Source of the DNA: Bombyx mori
Taxonomy: Eukaryota; Arthropoda; Insecta; Lepidoptera; Bombycidae
Assembly: GCF_030269925.1 (NCBI RefSeq)
Contig: NC_085124.1
Location: forward strand, 6,262,001 to 6,326,000
Direction of reading: 5' to 3'
DNA: 64,000 nt
Shown here: piece after piece, positions 10,845 to 22,307 of the stretch
How positions within the stretch are numbered: position 1 is the first letter of the stretch
How the letters are laid out: each line of letters starts with the position of its first letter
The notes under the pieces: generated by a model
The model's input: the letters and a program-made list of their open reading frames with translations, nothing else
Told to the model about the DNA's origin: nothing
Database searches by the model: none
Position numbers and translations under genes: made by a program

Positions 10845-12078
10845 AAAACAAAAGTGAATTATATTTAGTAAAAGTAGCTATTAATTTACTACTAGACGTG
10901 CTCTGCGGTTCTAACCTTCCTAAGCTTGTAATTCAAAAAGAAAACTAGTTACATATAAATATTAGTTTGTGTCAGTCACGCTCTGGTCCATAAAATACAA
11001 GGCGATTTAGAGAACCGTCATCCAGGCTCCAATAATAAACCATTTTTAAAGAAATTATGCAAGACTTTGCTTACGCTTACATTTTTTGTTTTTGTTTTAT
11101 TTATTGTCTAAAGACAGCAGTACAAAGATATATTTACATCTTAATCACAAGGTTCGTATTAATAATACCTAATAATTTGGAATTGTATACCAAAATCTAT
11201 AGAATCATGATAACGGTACAGATCTTAAAGCTATAAAAATATTACTCTGTTGTTACGTACGGAAGGGACCTGGGAAGAAATTTGTATGGACTAAACACAA
11301 CTCGTGTTTCTTCGCATCGTCTCGCATTAACGTAAATAAAGATGAGTAGTTACATCTCAATGGTAATAGATGGAGCTACTGAGCTAGTAATTTTATTGAA
11401 GCTCCAGTTAAAGCGGTCGATTATCAAGTCTAAATTACACTCCAACTCTGGTAGAATATCTAGTTTGGCCAATCTAATGAGGAACGTCTGGCCTTATTTT
11501 AATAAATGATTTAAAAAAAAGGTGGTTAAATAGATTGATAATTCCTTGCAATTATTGATAATACTTAATAAAAACAATAGTATAATTTGCAAATTAAACA
11601 AAGTTAAAGGCGCGTGACATTTAAAAAAAAATGAAAATCAGTTTGAAAAATATCGTTTCTTTTTTGTTTTTTTAATAATTGTTTAAAAAGTATTCTGTAA
11701 TTTTAATAAACGATTACATAATCATTTTATATTCGGCTAAATTGTAATTTGAATTAAGTTCATTCATTCTGGTCTATGGTTGACAACGACCGCGCGTGGT
11801 GGTCATTCACAAAATATTAATCACTAATTATTATTGTGATCCCTGATTGTTTAAGGAATTTAAGCGTCTTTATAAGAAGCATTTAATTATATTTAGAATA
11901 AATACATACAAATACATAATATGTACAGATGAAGTAATGTTATTATTATTTTTTGTATATCCAGAGAAAATCATATGATAGTTATGGGCTTCCACTGTAA
12001 GTTGGCAGGTATAAAACTTGATAATGTGAATTTGTTTTCTGTACATCGGAACTTATTAGAACAGTGAAAACATCAACA
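10845..12078. other. No gene seen
   Basis: AT-rich sequence with many homopolymer runs. No frame above 60 codons and no repeat that I could name. Confidence 0.45.
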
Positions 12079-12082
12079 TTTC

Positions 12083-12300
12083 CTTCCTTTTTTCCTACGT
12101 ATTCTAGTAACCTCCAGAGGTTATTCTAGATTCACCGAGTTAGTAGGTGAGGTCACGGGGCTCAGACCGGGAGTATTGCTAACACTGGCCCTAGCTAGAG
12201 CAGTGCTTCGCTGAATCTACTACCGGATCGGAATCGCGACCCACTGAGAAGATCCACCGAGAAACTCATAACACATGCGACAATCCGGCATCCCGACGCT
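12083..12300 (-). mobile_element. Jockey-type LINE 3' tail, type B
   Basis: Reverse-oriented tail with TCTAGTAACCTC, GGTTATTCTAGATTCACCG, GCTAACACTGGCCCTAGC and GACCCACTGAGAAGATCC. Related copies are at 15629, 34110, 39861, 48361 and 50578. No coding sequence is retained. Confidence 0.65.
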
Positions 12301-12735
12301 ACGCGATAATAATAAAAAAAAAAAAAAAAAATTATAATAAAGGAACGATAACAACCAAAAAGTCAACGAATTAAATTCCATTTATCTGACGAAGTCTAGC
12401 GTTTCCGTTCACATTGAGTAATACTAACGATATAATGCGAGTAAACCCGAACCGGATCCGTTTACCCTTCTATTTCTAATATTTCAATGTAACTCGATGC
12501 AGCCGGCTAAATGTCTTTCATTCACGGTAAGATGGACCACATGTGTACATTTTCCAAACATGCCCTATACAAACAACTACACTACACACGACTTCTAATT
12601 ATAGCAAAGACGTGTATAAAATAGAATGAAGTAATTTATTAAGTCATCTTTCAATCGTTAAATTTAATTTTTGCTTACGTTTACGTATTCACGAAAGAAA
12701 TATGAGACTCCAGTCGCAATACCCAGTTTAGTCTA

Positions 12736-12964
12736 TCTATACTAATATTATAAAGAGGAAAGATTTGTTTGTTTGTTTGTTTCGAATAGGCTCCGAAACT
12801 ACTGGACCGATTTGAAAAATTATTTTTCCATTAGAAGCCGACATTGTCCCTGATGAACATAGGCTACTTTTTTTTATTTAATTTTTTTATTTTTTTATTA
12901 TTATTATTTTTTGGTTTCATGTGTGTTTTAATGTTTCCGAAGCGAAGCGAGGGCGGGTCGCTAG
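12736..12964 (+). mobile_element. Non-autonomous Helitron, family A (229 bp)
   Basis: A|TCTATACTAATATTATAAAG at the start and GCGAGGGCGGGTCGCTAG|T at the end, with no target duplication. The middle is an AT-rich deletion derivative. It shares its start with 16804-17243 but its 3' end with family E (6238-6746). Confidence 0.75.
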
Positions 12965-13259
12965 TTATGAACTAAAGAAACCTTATTATTTGTGTAGGGT
13001 ACCTACTCAATAGGTGAGCAATGTTATTGAAGTTGCACTCATAAATTCTATTAAAAATGATATTGCCTTACATTGAACAAAAATATGTAGATACTGAGTA
13101 ATCATATGTAGGTTTGTTTGTGTATTGACATGATAAAACATTGACCAAGAGAGTATAGTTACAAAAGGGCGATAATCTCCGCATCAAACGGATGGACACG
13201 TCCACTGGGATATTACCATTTTTATTGCCACATTCCGTATAATTTGTATGATATTTATA

Positions 13260-13550
13260 TCGATTTCGTTAATATGCAGCACCTCGTATAGTGGTTACCG
13301 GAGATGATAGACATCGCGGTGAATATGTCACCACCCACCATGAGATAGGAGTCTCAATTGTATTCCCCATTCAATTGTAGCTGGAATAGCCCCTTAGACT
13401 ACCAGTGATTAGGTAGAAGAAAGAAAAATTGTATTACACGAGGTCTGTCCCGTCCTTCGAACCAGAACGCATGACTACTTCACGGCAAAAATAGACTAGA
13501 TGGTAGAAGCTACCTGTGTGGGCCTACAAATACGCTAACATCAGTATTAA
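13260..13550 (-). mobile_element. Old diverged Bm1-type SINE
   Basis: Degraded match to the Bm1 body: GTGGTTACCGGAG, ACCACCCACCATGAGATA, CGCATGACTACTTCACGGCA and CTACCTGTGTGGGCCTAC in the expected order. The tRNA-like head is gone. Confidence 0.55.
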
Positions 13551-14357
13551 ATATTTATAAACTTTTCTGCCGTTTCTATCTAAGTAGTCCCCTAAAACTT
13601 AAAGGTTTTGTGCATACTATTTTAGCTTGCTTGACATTTTATATTCGATAGAGAAAATCGATAGACACTATGAAAATATACAATTTACAAAGCTATAATA
13701 TATTTATATATATTTAATATATTTATATATATTTGGAGCATCTCAGCCCAAGATTTGAAATTCGTAATAATCACAAATGCACTATACATTATTTAAAAAA
13801 ATATATATTTCTCTTGCAAAATGATTCGATTATAAAAAGTTAATCTGTACCAAATTCATAGCTCTTTCTTGTAAATATTAAAAATCAACGGGCCAATTAA
13901 ATAAAATATTACATGAAAAATTACTCGAATTAAATTACAACTGATTCAATCATAATATTTTTTTGCTAAAACAAATAACTGGTATTTAAATGTGAAATAT
14001 TAGGAACCATAAAACGTTTCTCACGTTTTCGTTGGAATGACAACTTGGCACCCTTTTAATAAATTACCCTATGAGCCTAAACGTTCTGGTTAGAAATTGT
14101 CGCAATTTCCTGCTCGCCAAAAATGAGTGTCACTTTACAAAAAGGTACTTTCGACACTTAGCTCGGCGGCAAAGAGTAATATAAATAACAGATAGTAAAT
14201 CTAATATATTTATAACTTTATACCAATAAATTGTTACATTCTTGTTCATTATTAAAATGTAAGGGAATGTGCGTAGGTACACAAAAACGAAAGTAATATA
14301 ATTTTAAGAGTCATATTTTTATTTTTATCTATCTAAGTGATGAAATATATATGTATA
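13551..14357. other. No gene seen
   Basis: Very AT-rich, with a short ATATTTATATATATTT repeat near 13700-13732. No coding or element signal. Confidence 0.45.
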
Positions 14358-14749
14358 CTAGCTGACCCAGCAAACGTTGTTTTGCCATATATAAGATTCC
14401 TAGGGAATTTCTAGTGTAGAAAAAAGAAACTAACTTATTGTAAGTATGTAAGGATATGGTAGATGAGTGAAAGAGGCATGTAGGGCTGTGAACAATGAAA
14501 TAATATAAAAATAACAATACCTCATTGAACCACATAATGGCTCATTATAACAAAAAAAAAAAAAATGTCCAAAAAATTAAAAATAAATCTTAGGGGTGGA
14601 CAACCCTTATCACTTAAGGGTATGAAAAATAGATAGTAGCCGATTCTCAGGCTTACTGAATATGCATAAAAAGTTTCATGAGAATCGGTCAAGCGGTTTC
14701 GGAGGAGTATGGGAACGAACATTGTGACACGAGAATTTTATATATTAGA
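14358..14749 (-). mobile_element. Non-autonomous Helitron, family D (392 bp)
   Basis: On the - strand it runs from A|TCTAATATATAAAATTCTC to CGTTTGCTGGGTCAGCTAG|T. It has the CTRR-type end and an A-T host site. The apparent 66-codon frame inside (GFVRQ-like start with 'RLTDSHETFYAY') is part of the conserved repeat, not a gene. Confidence 0.7.
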
Positions 14750-15628
14750 TAAATGAATGAAGCAGTTTATTCAAATTGAAACTACATTAAAGATTCAAAA
14801 CACAAATACATAGGTTAAGAAAAACCATTCATTGATTTAATAATTTAGTACACTGAAATATAAATAGATTAAAAAAAACTAAATACCGTGTTGTAAGTTG
14901 TTATATTTTATTTCTCAACAATGTTCCGTTGCCCTATCTGTGTTAAATATTTCTGGTCATCTTTGCCGAGTACACTAGTCGTCGGTCGTGCGCGAATCAT
15001 AGATACAGCATAACCCTTGCCAATTTACATAAGGGCTTGAAAGCTTTCGTCAGATGAGTGTTTACGTTTCATGTTAAATAAATCCATTGTTTCTACCCCA
15101 AATACTATCGGTATGGTTACATTAAACTTTTTGGATTTATTTATACTGTGATCAATATTTTAAGGCATGGTCTACTTACTCGTATACCATAATTATACTC
15201 AGGTAAATATAGCATTCGAGAAAGCTCCGTTTTTTTTACACCCATCCCATTTCCTTCCTTCGAAAAAAAAGGAAACAGAGTTAGTTTCGGACCGTGCATG
15301 CATTCCTAGTGCGATAAAACCTAGCATTTTCTTCGCGGTAACCGCTTTCGTGTAAATTTAGATGGCCCGACTTGAAGCCGATTGCCCGTCGACCATTTTT
15401 TAAATACATATCACGTATATGTCGGCACAAATATGACTTATTATAAAAATAATAATGATTGCATGTGATAATCGGATCACCTGATCATCAACTAATTACT
15501 CTGTGTTTGTTAAGATGAGAAATTGATGTTAAACAGTCCCTTTTATTGTAATTTCAATACTTTAAACGAGTAAACACGCTCACGTGTACCAAGCCCTATA
15601 AATACGACCGTACTGTCTAACGCTCAGT
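14750..15628. other. No gene seen
   Basis: AT-rich. The 62-codon frame at 15167-15355 has no recognisable features. Confidence 0.4.
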
Positions 15629-15829
15629 CCCCATAGACAGCCCACTGAGTTTCTCGCCGGATCTTCTCAGTGGGTCGCGTTTCCGATCCGGTGGTAGATT
15701 CTGCGAAGCACTGCTCTTGCTAGGGTCAATATTAGCAACTCTCCGGTTTGAGCCCCATGAGCTCACCTACAAACGTTAGGGTGAAGCTGAAATAGCCTCT
15801 CAAGGCTATCAGCATTGGTAGGAAAAAAA
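15629..15829 (+). mobile_element. Jockey-type LINE 3' tail, type B
   Basis: CCCACTGAGTTTCTCGCCGG, CAGTGGGTCGCGTTTCCGAT, GCTCTTGCTAGGG and a terminal GGTAGGAAAAAAAA. It is 5'-truncated to the untranslated part. The terminal A-run marks the 3' end. Confidence 0.7.
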
Positions 15830-16803
15830 AATGCTCAGTCATTCGTGTCCGAGCCGTAGTACAGTACGGATCTCTCTGGACCGTTCTTATGCTTCTCGTG
15901 AAATATACGCAGCTCACCAAGTTCTCGTGAAGTTTTATTTCGGAAGCCCAAACATGAGTCATCGTCAAGAAAGTAATAAAGGTGACGTCACACTTTTTAA
16001 AAATATTCCATCATCGTTCCTCCTCCGCGTATATAATCATTTAGAACACACCTATAATATACATCGGTGTAAATCTACTTAAAAAAATATTTACACGAAT
16101 CGTTTTTTTGGTTTTAATGATCTTTATTCTGTTAATTTTGAAAAACTATTCATTAATTCTATATAAATTATGACGAATATAACAAAATCTCGGATTAATC
16201 AAGCTACCGATTGTCATAATACATATAACCATAAACTTAGTAGGGAAATAACACTCTGCATTGTTCCGAAACGAATGTGCCTAGTAGATGCTTCAATCCC
16301 AAATCCCCGAGGTTTACAATTTAACAACCTGTATATTTGAAATGGTAATAAAATGACGCTCAACATTTTGTTCAAGTTAAAAATTATTCCCAAAATTTTG
16401 CACTATTCATTTACATACGTACGCGAATTGATAGACATAATTATCTTCCTAATTCCCGTTTAAAATCTTTGTTACACAATCTATAATTTTCATACACAAC
16501 TGTATTCCATTTGGCATTTTGTAAGCGTTCTATTTGTAAACATAATGCACTTTCTCATTTTAATTAAAACGCAATATTGCTATTTGTTGGTTCTACGTTA
16601 CAGTAAAGACTTAGTTTCATCACGAACAAAGAACCATCTCTTTTAAACATGTTTGAAGTTCATAATTTGATGTAATACATTTATAAAACGCGTGTGCACT
16701 CATTAATTATTTGTTAGTAGACATACATAAAATATATTGACATACATTGACATGTATATATTGACAGTACAAATAGGGGAAAAAATCAATGAATGAGACA
16801 TTA
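15830..16803. other. No gene seen
   Basis: The open frame 15831-16082 starts at the junction of the LINE tail and unique DNA. It has no domain and no splice support. The rest is AT-rich. Confidence 0.4.
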
Positions 16804-17243
16804 TCTATACTAATATTATAAAGAGGAAAGATTTGTTTGTTTGTTTGTTTGTATTGAATAAGCTCCGAAACTACTCAACCGATTTGAAAAATTCTTTCAC
16901 TGTTTGGAAGCTACACTATCCCCGAGTGACATAGACTATAATATTCTTTGAAAAAAATTTGGGATTCTTACTAAAACTCCAATAATGTAACCCAAGGTGT
17001 AAAAATATTACCTAAATTATTATTTACATCGCGTGCCCTGCGAAAACTATTGACGATAGAATAAAATAATGTACTACGACTTTGTAGAACACATTATTAT
17101 TTACAAAAAGTGTGGCGACAGTACATGTCTAACTATTATAGTTATGCCGCAATAAGTGTTCTTTTATTAAAAAAATTAAAACAACGTCAAATATAGTTGA
17201 AATTTTTGTTAAAGGCCCGAGCGGAGCCGAAGCCGGGCGCTTG
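16804..17243 (+). mobile_element. Non-autonomous Helitron, family A, longest copy (about 440 bp)
   Basis: It starts A|TCTATACTAATATTATAAAG, carries four GTTT units, and ends in the stem-forming segment GAGCGGAGCCGAAGCCGGGC followed by GCTTG|T. The last four bases depart from the usual CTRR, so the end is approximate. Colinear with the reversed copy at 1-328. Confidence 0.7.
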
Positions 17244-17864
17244 TAATATATAAGGGAGCACGAATTAAATATTGTTACAATCAATTATTATTACTGTTTG
17301 CAATAATTTGACATTTCTAATCGGTTAATGTGACGCAAAAATTTCCAACGACAGAGCCTTATCGAGAGATATTTCCAAATACAAAAATTTCAATTACATG
17401 TTTATTAAAACTATCGATTTACTCAACAGTTTGGTACTTAAAGTATTGTTTTGTGGAAAGTCCGTATTAATTTAACATAAATTCATTCATGCATTTTATA
17501 TTTCCTTCTTCTTCTGATTTAGAATTTAAAAGTTACAATGACGCTCTACATTACACTAGAAGACCGTTTTAAGAATTATTATTTATTAACATAACTATTA
17601 ACAAAATCACATAATGAAAGGCAATGGTCGGTTTTATATGAACGGCATTTTAGCGGCACAAACCAAAATCCGTCGCGTCTGGTCCGAGGTGAAGCTTATG
17701 GGATTGTTCAGGTATCATTTTCGGTTTCCGATTTATTTGTTCGGTGTCGCCAAACCACATTCATATCCGTATCGATTGAGCTTCTGTTTTAGCCGGTACA
17801 CGTGTATCAAATTGATGACAAAAAGAGTCTGTCGAAAGGATTTTGCTTACATTATATACCATTA
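17244..17864. other. No gene seen
   Basis: AT-rich; the 84-codon frame at 17614-17868 runs into the neighbouring Helitron end and shows no domain. Confidence 0.4.
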
Positions 17865-17896
17865 CTAGCGACCCGCCCTCGCTTTGTTCGGAAACT

Positions 17897-18146
17897 TTTT
17901 TTTATTGCTTAGATGGATAGACGAGCTCACAGCCCACCTGGTGTTAAGTTGTTACTGGAGCCCATAGACATCTACAACGTAAATGCGCCACCCACCTCGA
18001 GATATAAGTTCTAAGGTCTCAGTATAGTTACAACGGCTACCCCACCCTTCGAACCGAAACGCATTACTGCTTCACGGCGGAAATAGGCGGGGTGGTGGTA
18101 CCTACCCGTGCGGACTCCCAAGAGGTCCTACCACCAGTGAACTGGT
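17897..18146 (-). mobile_element. 5'-truncated Bm1-type SINE inside the Helitron
   Basis: Bounded by a short direct repeat GAAACT (17891-17896 and 18147-18152), the sequence an empty Helitron has once. The body matches Bm1 from the T-run tail to CCTACCACCAGT. The tRNA-like head is absent. Confidence 0.75.
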
Positions 18147-18227
18147 GAAACTGTAATTTTTTATTGATTTCTCCACTATTTAATGGATGTTATTATACAT
18201 ATAAAACTTCCTCTTCAATCACTATAT

Positions 18228-18482
18228 TATTAGAGGCGACTGCCTCTTAAGCCAAAGTCGATGGGCGGAGCCATTGACGACGAGCACTCACGTGGACTCG
18301 TGACGTCATCTGGAGGGGCAACTCGTCATCTGGAGGGGCAACCGACCGACCAGCGGGGACATCACGCCACCTCGGATCACTTTTGCTGGAAGCGCGCGCA
18401 GCGTTCACTTGTCTTAGATTTAATATTCTGTGTCGATCGTTCCCACCCACTTTTGTATTTTTTTTATTTATTTAAATTATTA
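18228..18482 (+). repeat. 255-bp direct repeat, left copy
   Basis: It begins TATTAGAGGCGACTGCC and ends TTTAAATTATTA. By eye it differs from 21256-21510 at two positions. It contains its own short tandem duplication (CATCTGGAGGGGCAACTCGT / CATCTGGAGGGGCAACC). In the right-hand copy the first 23 bases are the end of an open coding frame, so this copy would be the last codons plus a 3' untranslated region. Confidence 0.85.
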
Positions 18483-18484
18483 TT

Positions 18485-18734
18485 GAAGTGAAACTTCTTT
18501 ATCGGCGTTGGAAAAAAATTTACCGTCACATTTTTCGGTTACGCGTCACATTTTTCCGTTACGCGCCATCTTTTTTGTATTCATGTCTATGATAATAAAA
18601 TCCTTTTGTTTAAACTTTATCTAATTTAACTTTATTTAACCAATTTCTAGAAAGTTGCATGTAGATCATTTTTCGAAAAATAAGGCCATAAAAAAGTTTC
18701 ACTTCTTACGTGTGTACACTAGTACACGCACACA
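18485..18734 (+). mobile_element. Hairpin-ended small element (copy 2 of 3)
   Basis: Same ends as 6313-6622 (GAAGTGAAACTTC at the start, GTGTACACTAGTACACGCAC before the final T-run), but only one copy of the internal 60-bp segment. It lies 2 bp past the left 255-bp repeat, at a TT dinucleotide. Confidence 0.7.
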
Positions 18735-18978
18735 TTTTTTTTTATTTAAATAATTATTTAATTATTGCTAAAATCAGAAGTGGGATAGGGCTTGTGCCCT
18801 ATCCGCTTTTGGGTTATCCTGGCGTACAGTTTATTTTTAAAATTTGCATTAAATTAACAACGTAATGACCGATATACGTGTAACTGGAAGCAGGGTAGGA
18901 GGACGCTCGCATTCGCCGAATGTTCGAGACCAACATTGGAGAATAATATTGGCGCGTTTAATTGCTTAAAACTCAAAT

Positions 18979-19161
18979 GTGAACGTTGCGCGTGAGTCGA
19001 GCCCGCTAGGGTCGCAGATAGAAGACGCACGTCCCTCGACCGCGGACGGTGGTGGCGCCGGACCCGTGGTGGCGTTGGGAATCACATCACCGCCGCCGTC
19101 AGAGTCCAGCGCGTACGACGCTACAGACAGGATCATCGGAGCATTAAGTGCACTGTCCAAA
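18979..19161 (+). pseudogene. Exon-like GC-rich segment in the Helitron, possible captured gene piece
   Basis: An open frame of about 61 codons reads NVARESSPLGSQIEDARPS, a Gly/Ala-rich stretch, GITSPPPSESSAYDATDRII and GALSALSK. It stops exactly at a GTAAGG donor-like site (exit phase 0). Base composition is much richer in GC than the flanks, as expected for coding sequence. The upstream border is unclear. I do not recognise the protein. The reverse strand is also open here, so the strand choice rests on the donor site. Confidence 0.4.
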
Positions 19162-20174
19162 GTAAGGTCGAACCATTTTATATTTCTAATTTTGACCCCA
19201 GCGTTAATGATATCGATTCTTGGTGCGAAGTAGATTTTTTTTGTCGGATACCCTCTTATGAAATGTAATAAATCACCAAGTAACTATCTCAACGATTTTA
19301 TCACAACCGACCTTACGGTCTATTTTTATTGACGCGATAGAACATGCTCGAGACTGAATGCTCAGTTTCGATGGGTGGAAATAACATTCGAAGGGTTCAA
19401 AATGTTACTATTCGGCACACTCCATCAATACGTCAATTAGACAACAGTCCGACTGTCCAGGTCGGTGATCATGCAAACGGGACGCCGTGTTGTTCCATCG
19501 CCGTGTCGATTGTACCCGCGTTTGAGAATAGATGTAAAATAGTTCCACCACGCGTTGTGACAATAAAAAGGCAACTACCACATCAGCACGGAAGTTAACC
19601 GAATCCATTAGATTCGTAAATTCAGATCGAGCTCATGGTTACCTTATTTCTAAGTTTTACCCTGCCGTGCAATACATAGACACATTGTGTAAGGAAGTAG
19701 AATGGGCGAGATCCTTAACTGGGAAGGCACTGAGTATTTGTCACGAGTTTTGGGCTGTCTTAAGAGTGATGAGCGTACTTGGTTACACGTGTGATTGTCT
19801 AGTGACCGGACGTGGGGTAACTTCGTAAAAGACTTTAAGCCGTTGTGTCCGCGAAAGTTAGAGTATGCCAATATTCTTTAAAATGCTATGCAATTAGCAT
19901 CAGATTGCTTTGCCTCATACGTCGAGTGCGCCAGGAGATCGTTGCTCTGTATTAAGATGGTCAGAGGTCTGACTGACAAACTCGGAACTTTAATAATGAT
20001 ACGGGGCATAATGGGCCCTCTGGTTGACTCGCGAACGCTAGTCTACAGATTCACGATTTGATTTAAATTTTTTTGTGGAGGTCAGGTTAGGCCGAGTCCT
20101 CGTAGGGTTCAGGCACTAGTTGAGTCACCAGTGACGCGTAATGTCAAACATTCTTGGGGTTGACTGCATGCTTC

Positions 20175-20893
20175 CAGAGATTTACGTGGTAACATAGTTC
20201 ACGTAGATGTTGTACCGTGGTAACATAGTTCACGCAGAGATTTACGTGGTAACATAGTTCACGCAGAGATTTACGTGGTAACATAGTTCACGTAGATGTT
20301 GTAACGTGGTAACATAGTTCACGCAGAGATTTACGTGGTAACATAGTTCACGTAGATGTTGTACCGTGGTAACATAGTTCACGCAGAGATTTACGTGGTA
20401 ACATAGTTCACGCAGAGATTTACGTGGTAACATAGTTCACGTAGATGTTGTAACGTGGTAACATAGTTCACGCAGAGATTTACGTGGTAACATAGTTCAC
20501 GCAGAGATTTACGTGGTAACATAGTTCACGTAGATGTTGTAACGTGGTAACATAGTTCACGCAGAGATTTACGTGGTAACATAGTTCACGTAGATGTTGT
20601 AACGTGGTAACATAGTTCACGCAGAGATTTACGTGGTAACATAGTTCACGTAGATGTTGTAACGTGGTAACATAGTTCACGCAGAGATTTACGTGGTAAC
20701 ATAGTTCACGCAGAGATTTACGTGGTAACATAGTTCACGTAGATGTTGTAACGTGGTAACATAGTTCACGCAGAGATTTACGTGGTAACATAGTTCACGT
20801 AGATGTTGTACCGTGGTAACATAGTTCACGTATATGTTATGACGTGGTAACAAAGTTCACGTAAAGGTGTGACGTGGTAACGCAGTTCACGTT
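20175..20893. repeat. Tandem satellite of alternating 29- and 31-bp units
   Basis: About two dozen repeats of CGTGGTAACATAGTTCACG followed by either CAGAGATTTA (29-bp form) or TAGATGTTGTA (31-bp form). The two forms mostly alternate, giving a 60-bp higher-order unit, with some doubled 29-bp units. The last three units (20823-20893) drift in sequence. The long frames on the - strand (LRELCYHVNLCVNYVTT repeats) are simply the array translated. Confidence 0.95.
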
Positions 20894-21147
20894 ACGAGTG
20901 TATTAGCTTGACATGTTAACTTGGCCATGTCAACCAGACTTTACTCTCACAGTATATTATACACCCGATATGGTAACAGTGCCATGTCGTCAGTACATCT
21001 AACGTAACTCAACAAGAGCCTACTATACATGAACACACTGAAATGTGATGTAAAATGCTCACAAAAACTACTAACTTTTACTAATGGTTCATGGTACCAA
21101 AATCATGATTGTAATGCAAACAATCTATTTCTATGACGATATCATAG

Positions 21148-21278
21148 AACACCCCGATAGCAACGCTGTGCACACTGTGAGTCCTGCATCGTCAGAGATT
21201 GAAGACGGTCATGACATCGAGGTGAACGTGGACGTCCACCAGTCAGGAGAGGCCGTATTAGAGGCGACTGCCTCTTAA
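21148..21278 (+). pseudogene. Exon-like segment with stop codon, possible captured 3' exon
   Basis: After an acceptor-like ATCATAG the frame (entry phase 1) reads HPDSNAVHTVSPASSEIEDG, HDIEVNVDVHQSGEAVLEA, TAS, stop. It is acidic and hydrophilic with coding-like third positions. The final codons lie in the 255-bp repeat. It is on the same strand as 18979-19161 but the phases do not join directly, so at least one exon would be missing. Product unknown. Confidence 0.4.
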
Positions 21279-21510
21279 GTCAAAGTCGATGGGCGGAGCC
21301 ATTGACGACGAGCACTCACGTGGACTCGTGACGTCATCTGGAGGGGCAACTCGTCATCTGGAGGGGCAACCGACCGACCAGCGGGGACATCACGCCACCT
21401 CGGATCACTTTTGCTGGAAGCGCGCGCAGCGTTCACTTGTCTTAGATTTAATATTCTGTGTCGATCGTTCCTACCCACTTTTGTATTTTTTTTATTTATT
21501 TAAATTATTA
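21256..21510 (+). repeat. 255-bp direct repeat, right copy
   Basis: Right-hand partner of 18228-18482; see there. It ends TTTAAATTATTA and is followed by sequence shared with the 5' part of the Helitron. Confidence 0.85.
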
Positions 21511-21647
21511 AGCCGTTGCTAAAAATATCTATTAAAAATAACCGCATCAAAATCCGTTGCCAAAATCAGTTTTAAAGATTTAAGCATACATAGGGACAGA
21601 CAGATATAGCGACAGAGAAAGCGACTTTGTTTTATACTATGTAGTGA

Positions 21648-22057
21648 TACCATTATAATCAATGATCATTTCTCAATCATTTTAGGTAATATTATGCTGT
21701 TATAGGATAGGATTATTTCTGTAGCATTTTTTCTGTATTAACGAGCTATGGAACTTTGCGTGTGAAACTTAAAGCGCGATTTGTACCTCTTTTATTACAT
21801 CTGTAGACATATAATATCTAATAATTGTGCCTCATGTCTAATTCCAATTTTGAAATAGTTCTTTGTTACTATCAGCGGCCAGCTTATTGCAATGCGGATA
21901 AACATGAGTGATCATGACCACTCACGGTGGTCACTCATCGAATGAGCCATATGCTCCTATTTCTACAAAGGTAATAAACACTACACTATTGGTTTTGTCC
22001 GTGATAACCTGTATAATACTATTATAATTTATTGGGTTGAAATTTTACACTACATAA
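21648..22057. other. No gene seen
   Basis: AT-rich spacer between two Helitrons. Confidence 0.5.
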
Positions 22058-22307
22058 TCTATACTAATAAATAAATAAACAGTGGTTTTTACGTATGTTT
22101 CGTTATAACTACTGGACCGTGCATCCGATTGACTTGAAACTTGGTATCCATGTAGAAAATAGATGTACTTAATGGATAGGCTAATATTTATATGAGTGTT
22201 GGACTCCATACACCAGTTGCGGGGGCGTTAATGATGAGAATCTTTGTGGGGGTGAGAAATAATAATGTTAATTTTAAATGCCCAGCGAAGCGGACGGGTA
22301 CAGCTAG
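22058..22307 (+). mobile_element. Non-autonomous Helitron, family B (250 bp)
   Basis: A|TCTATACTAATAAATAAATA at the start, GGACGGGTACAGCTAG|T at the end. It is the clearest of three family B copies and is not interrupted. Confidence 0.8.

Larger units (their letters stand above)
17865..21647 (-). mobile_element. Long composite Helitron (about 3.8 kb), family E, with cargo
   Basis: On the - strand it starts A|TCACTACATAGTATAAAAC at 21647 and ends GCGAGGGCGGGTCGCTAG|T at 17865. Both ends match the short copy at 6238-6746, which lacks nearly all the material between about 18226 and 21535. The cargo includes a SINE (17897-18146), a hairpin-ended element (18485-18734), two copies of a 255-bp repeat, a satellite array and two exon-like segments. 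No Rep or helicase motif is visible, so it would have to be mobilised in trans. It could also be a short Helitron that received a second insertion. Confidence 0.65.

Noticed and set aside
20242..20731. Long repetitive reading frames on the - strand
   Set aside because: They are the satellite array translated; the period is not a multiple that suggests selection for protein, and there is no start context or domain.
20175..20893. Possible CRISPR-like array
   Set aside because: Spacers are only 10-12 bases and themselves repeated; eukaryotic context; it is a satellite.
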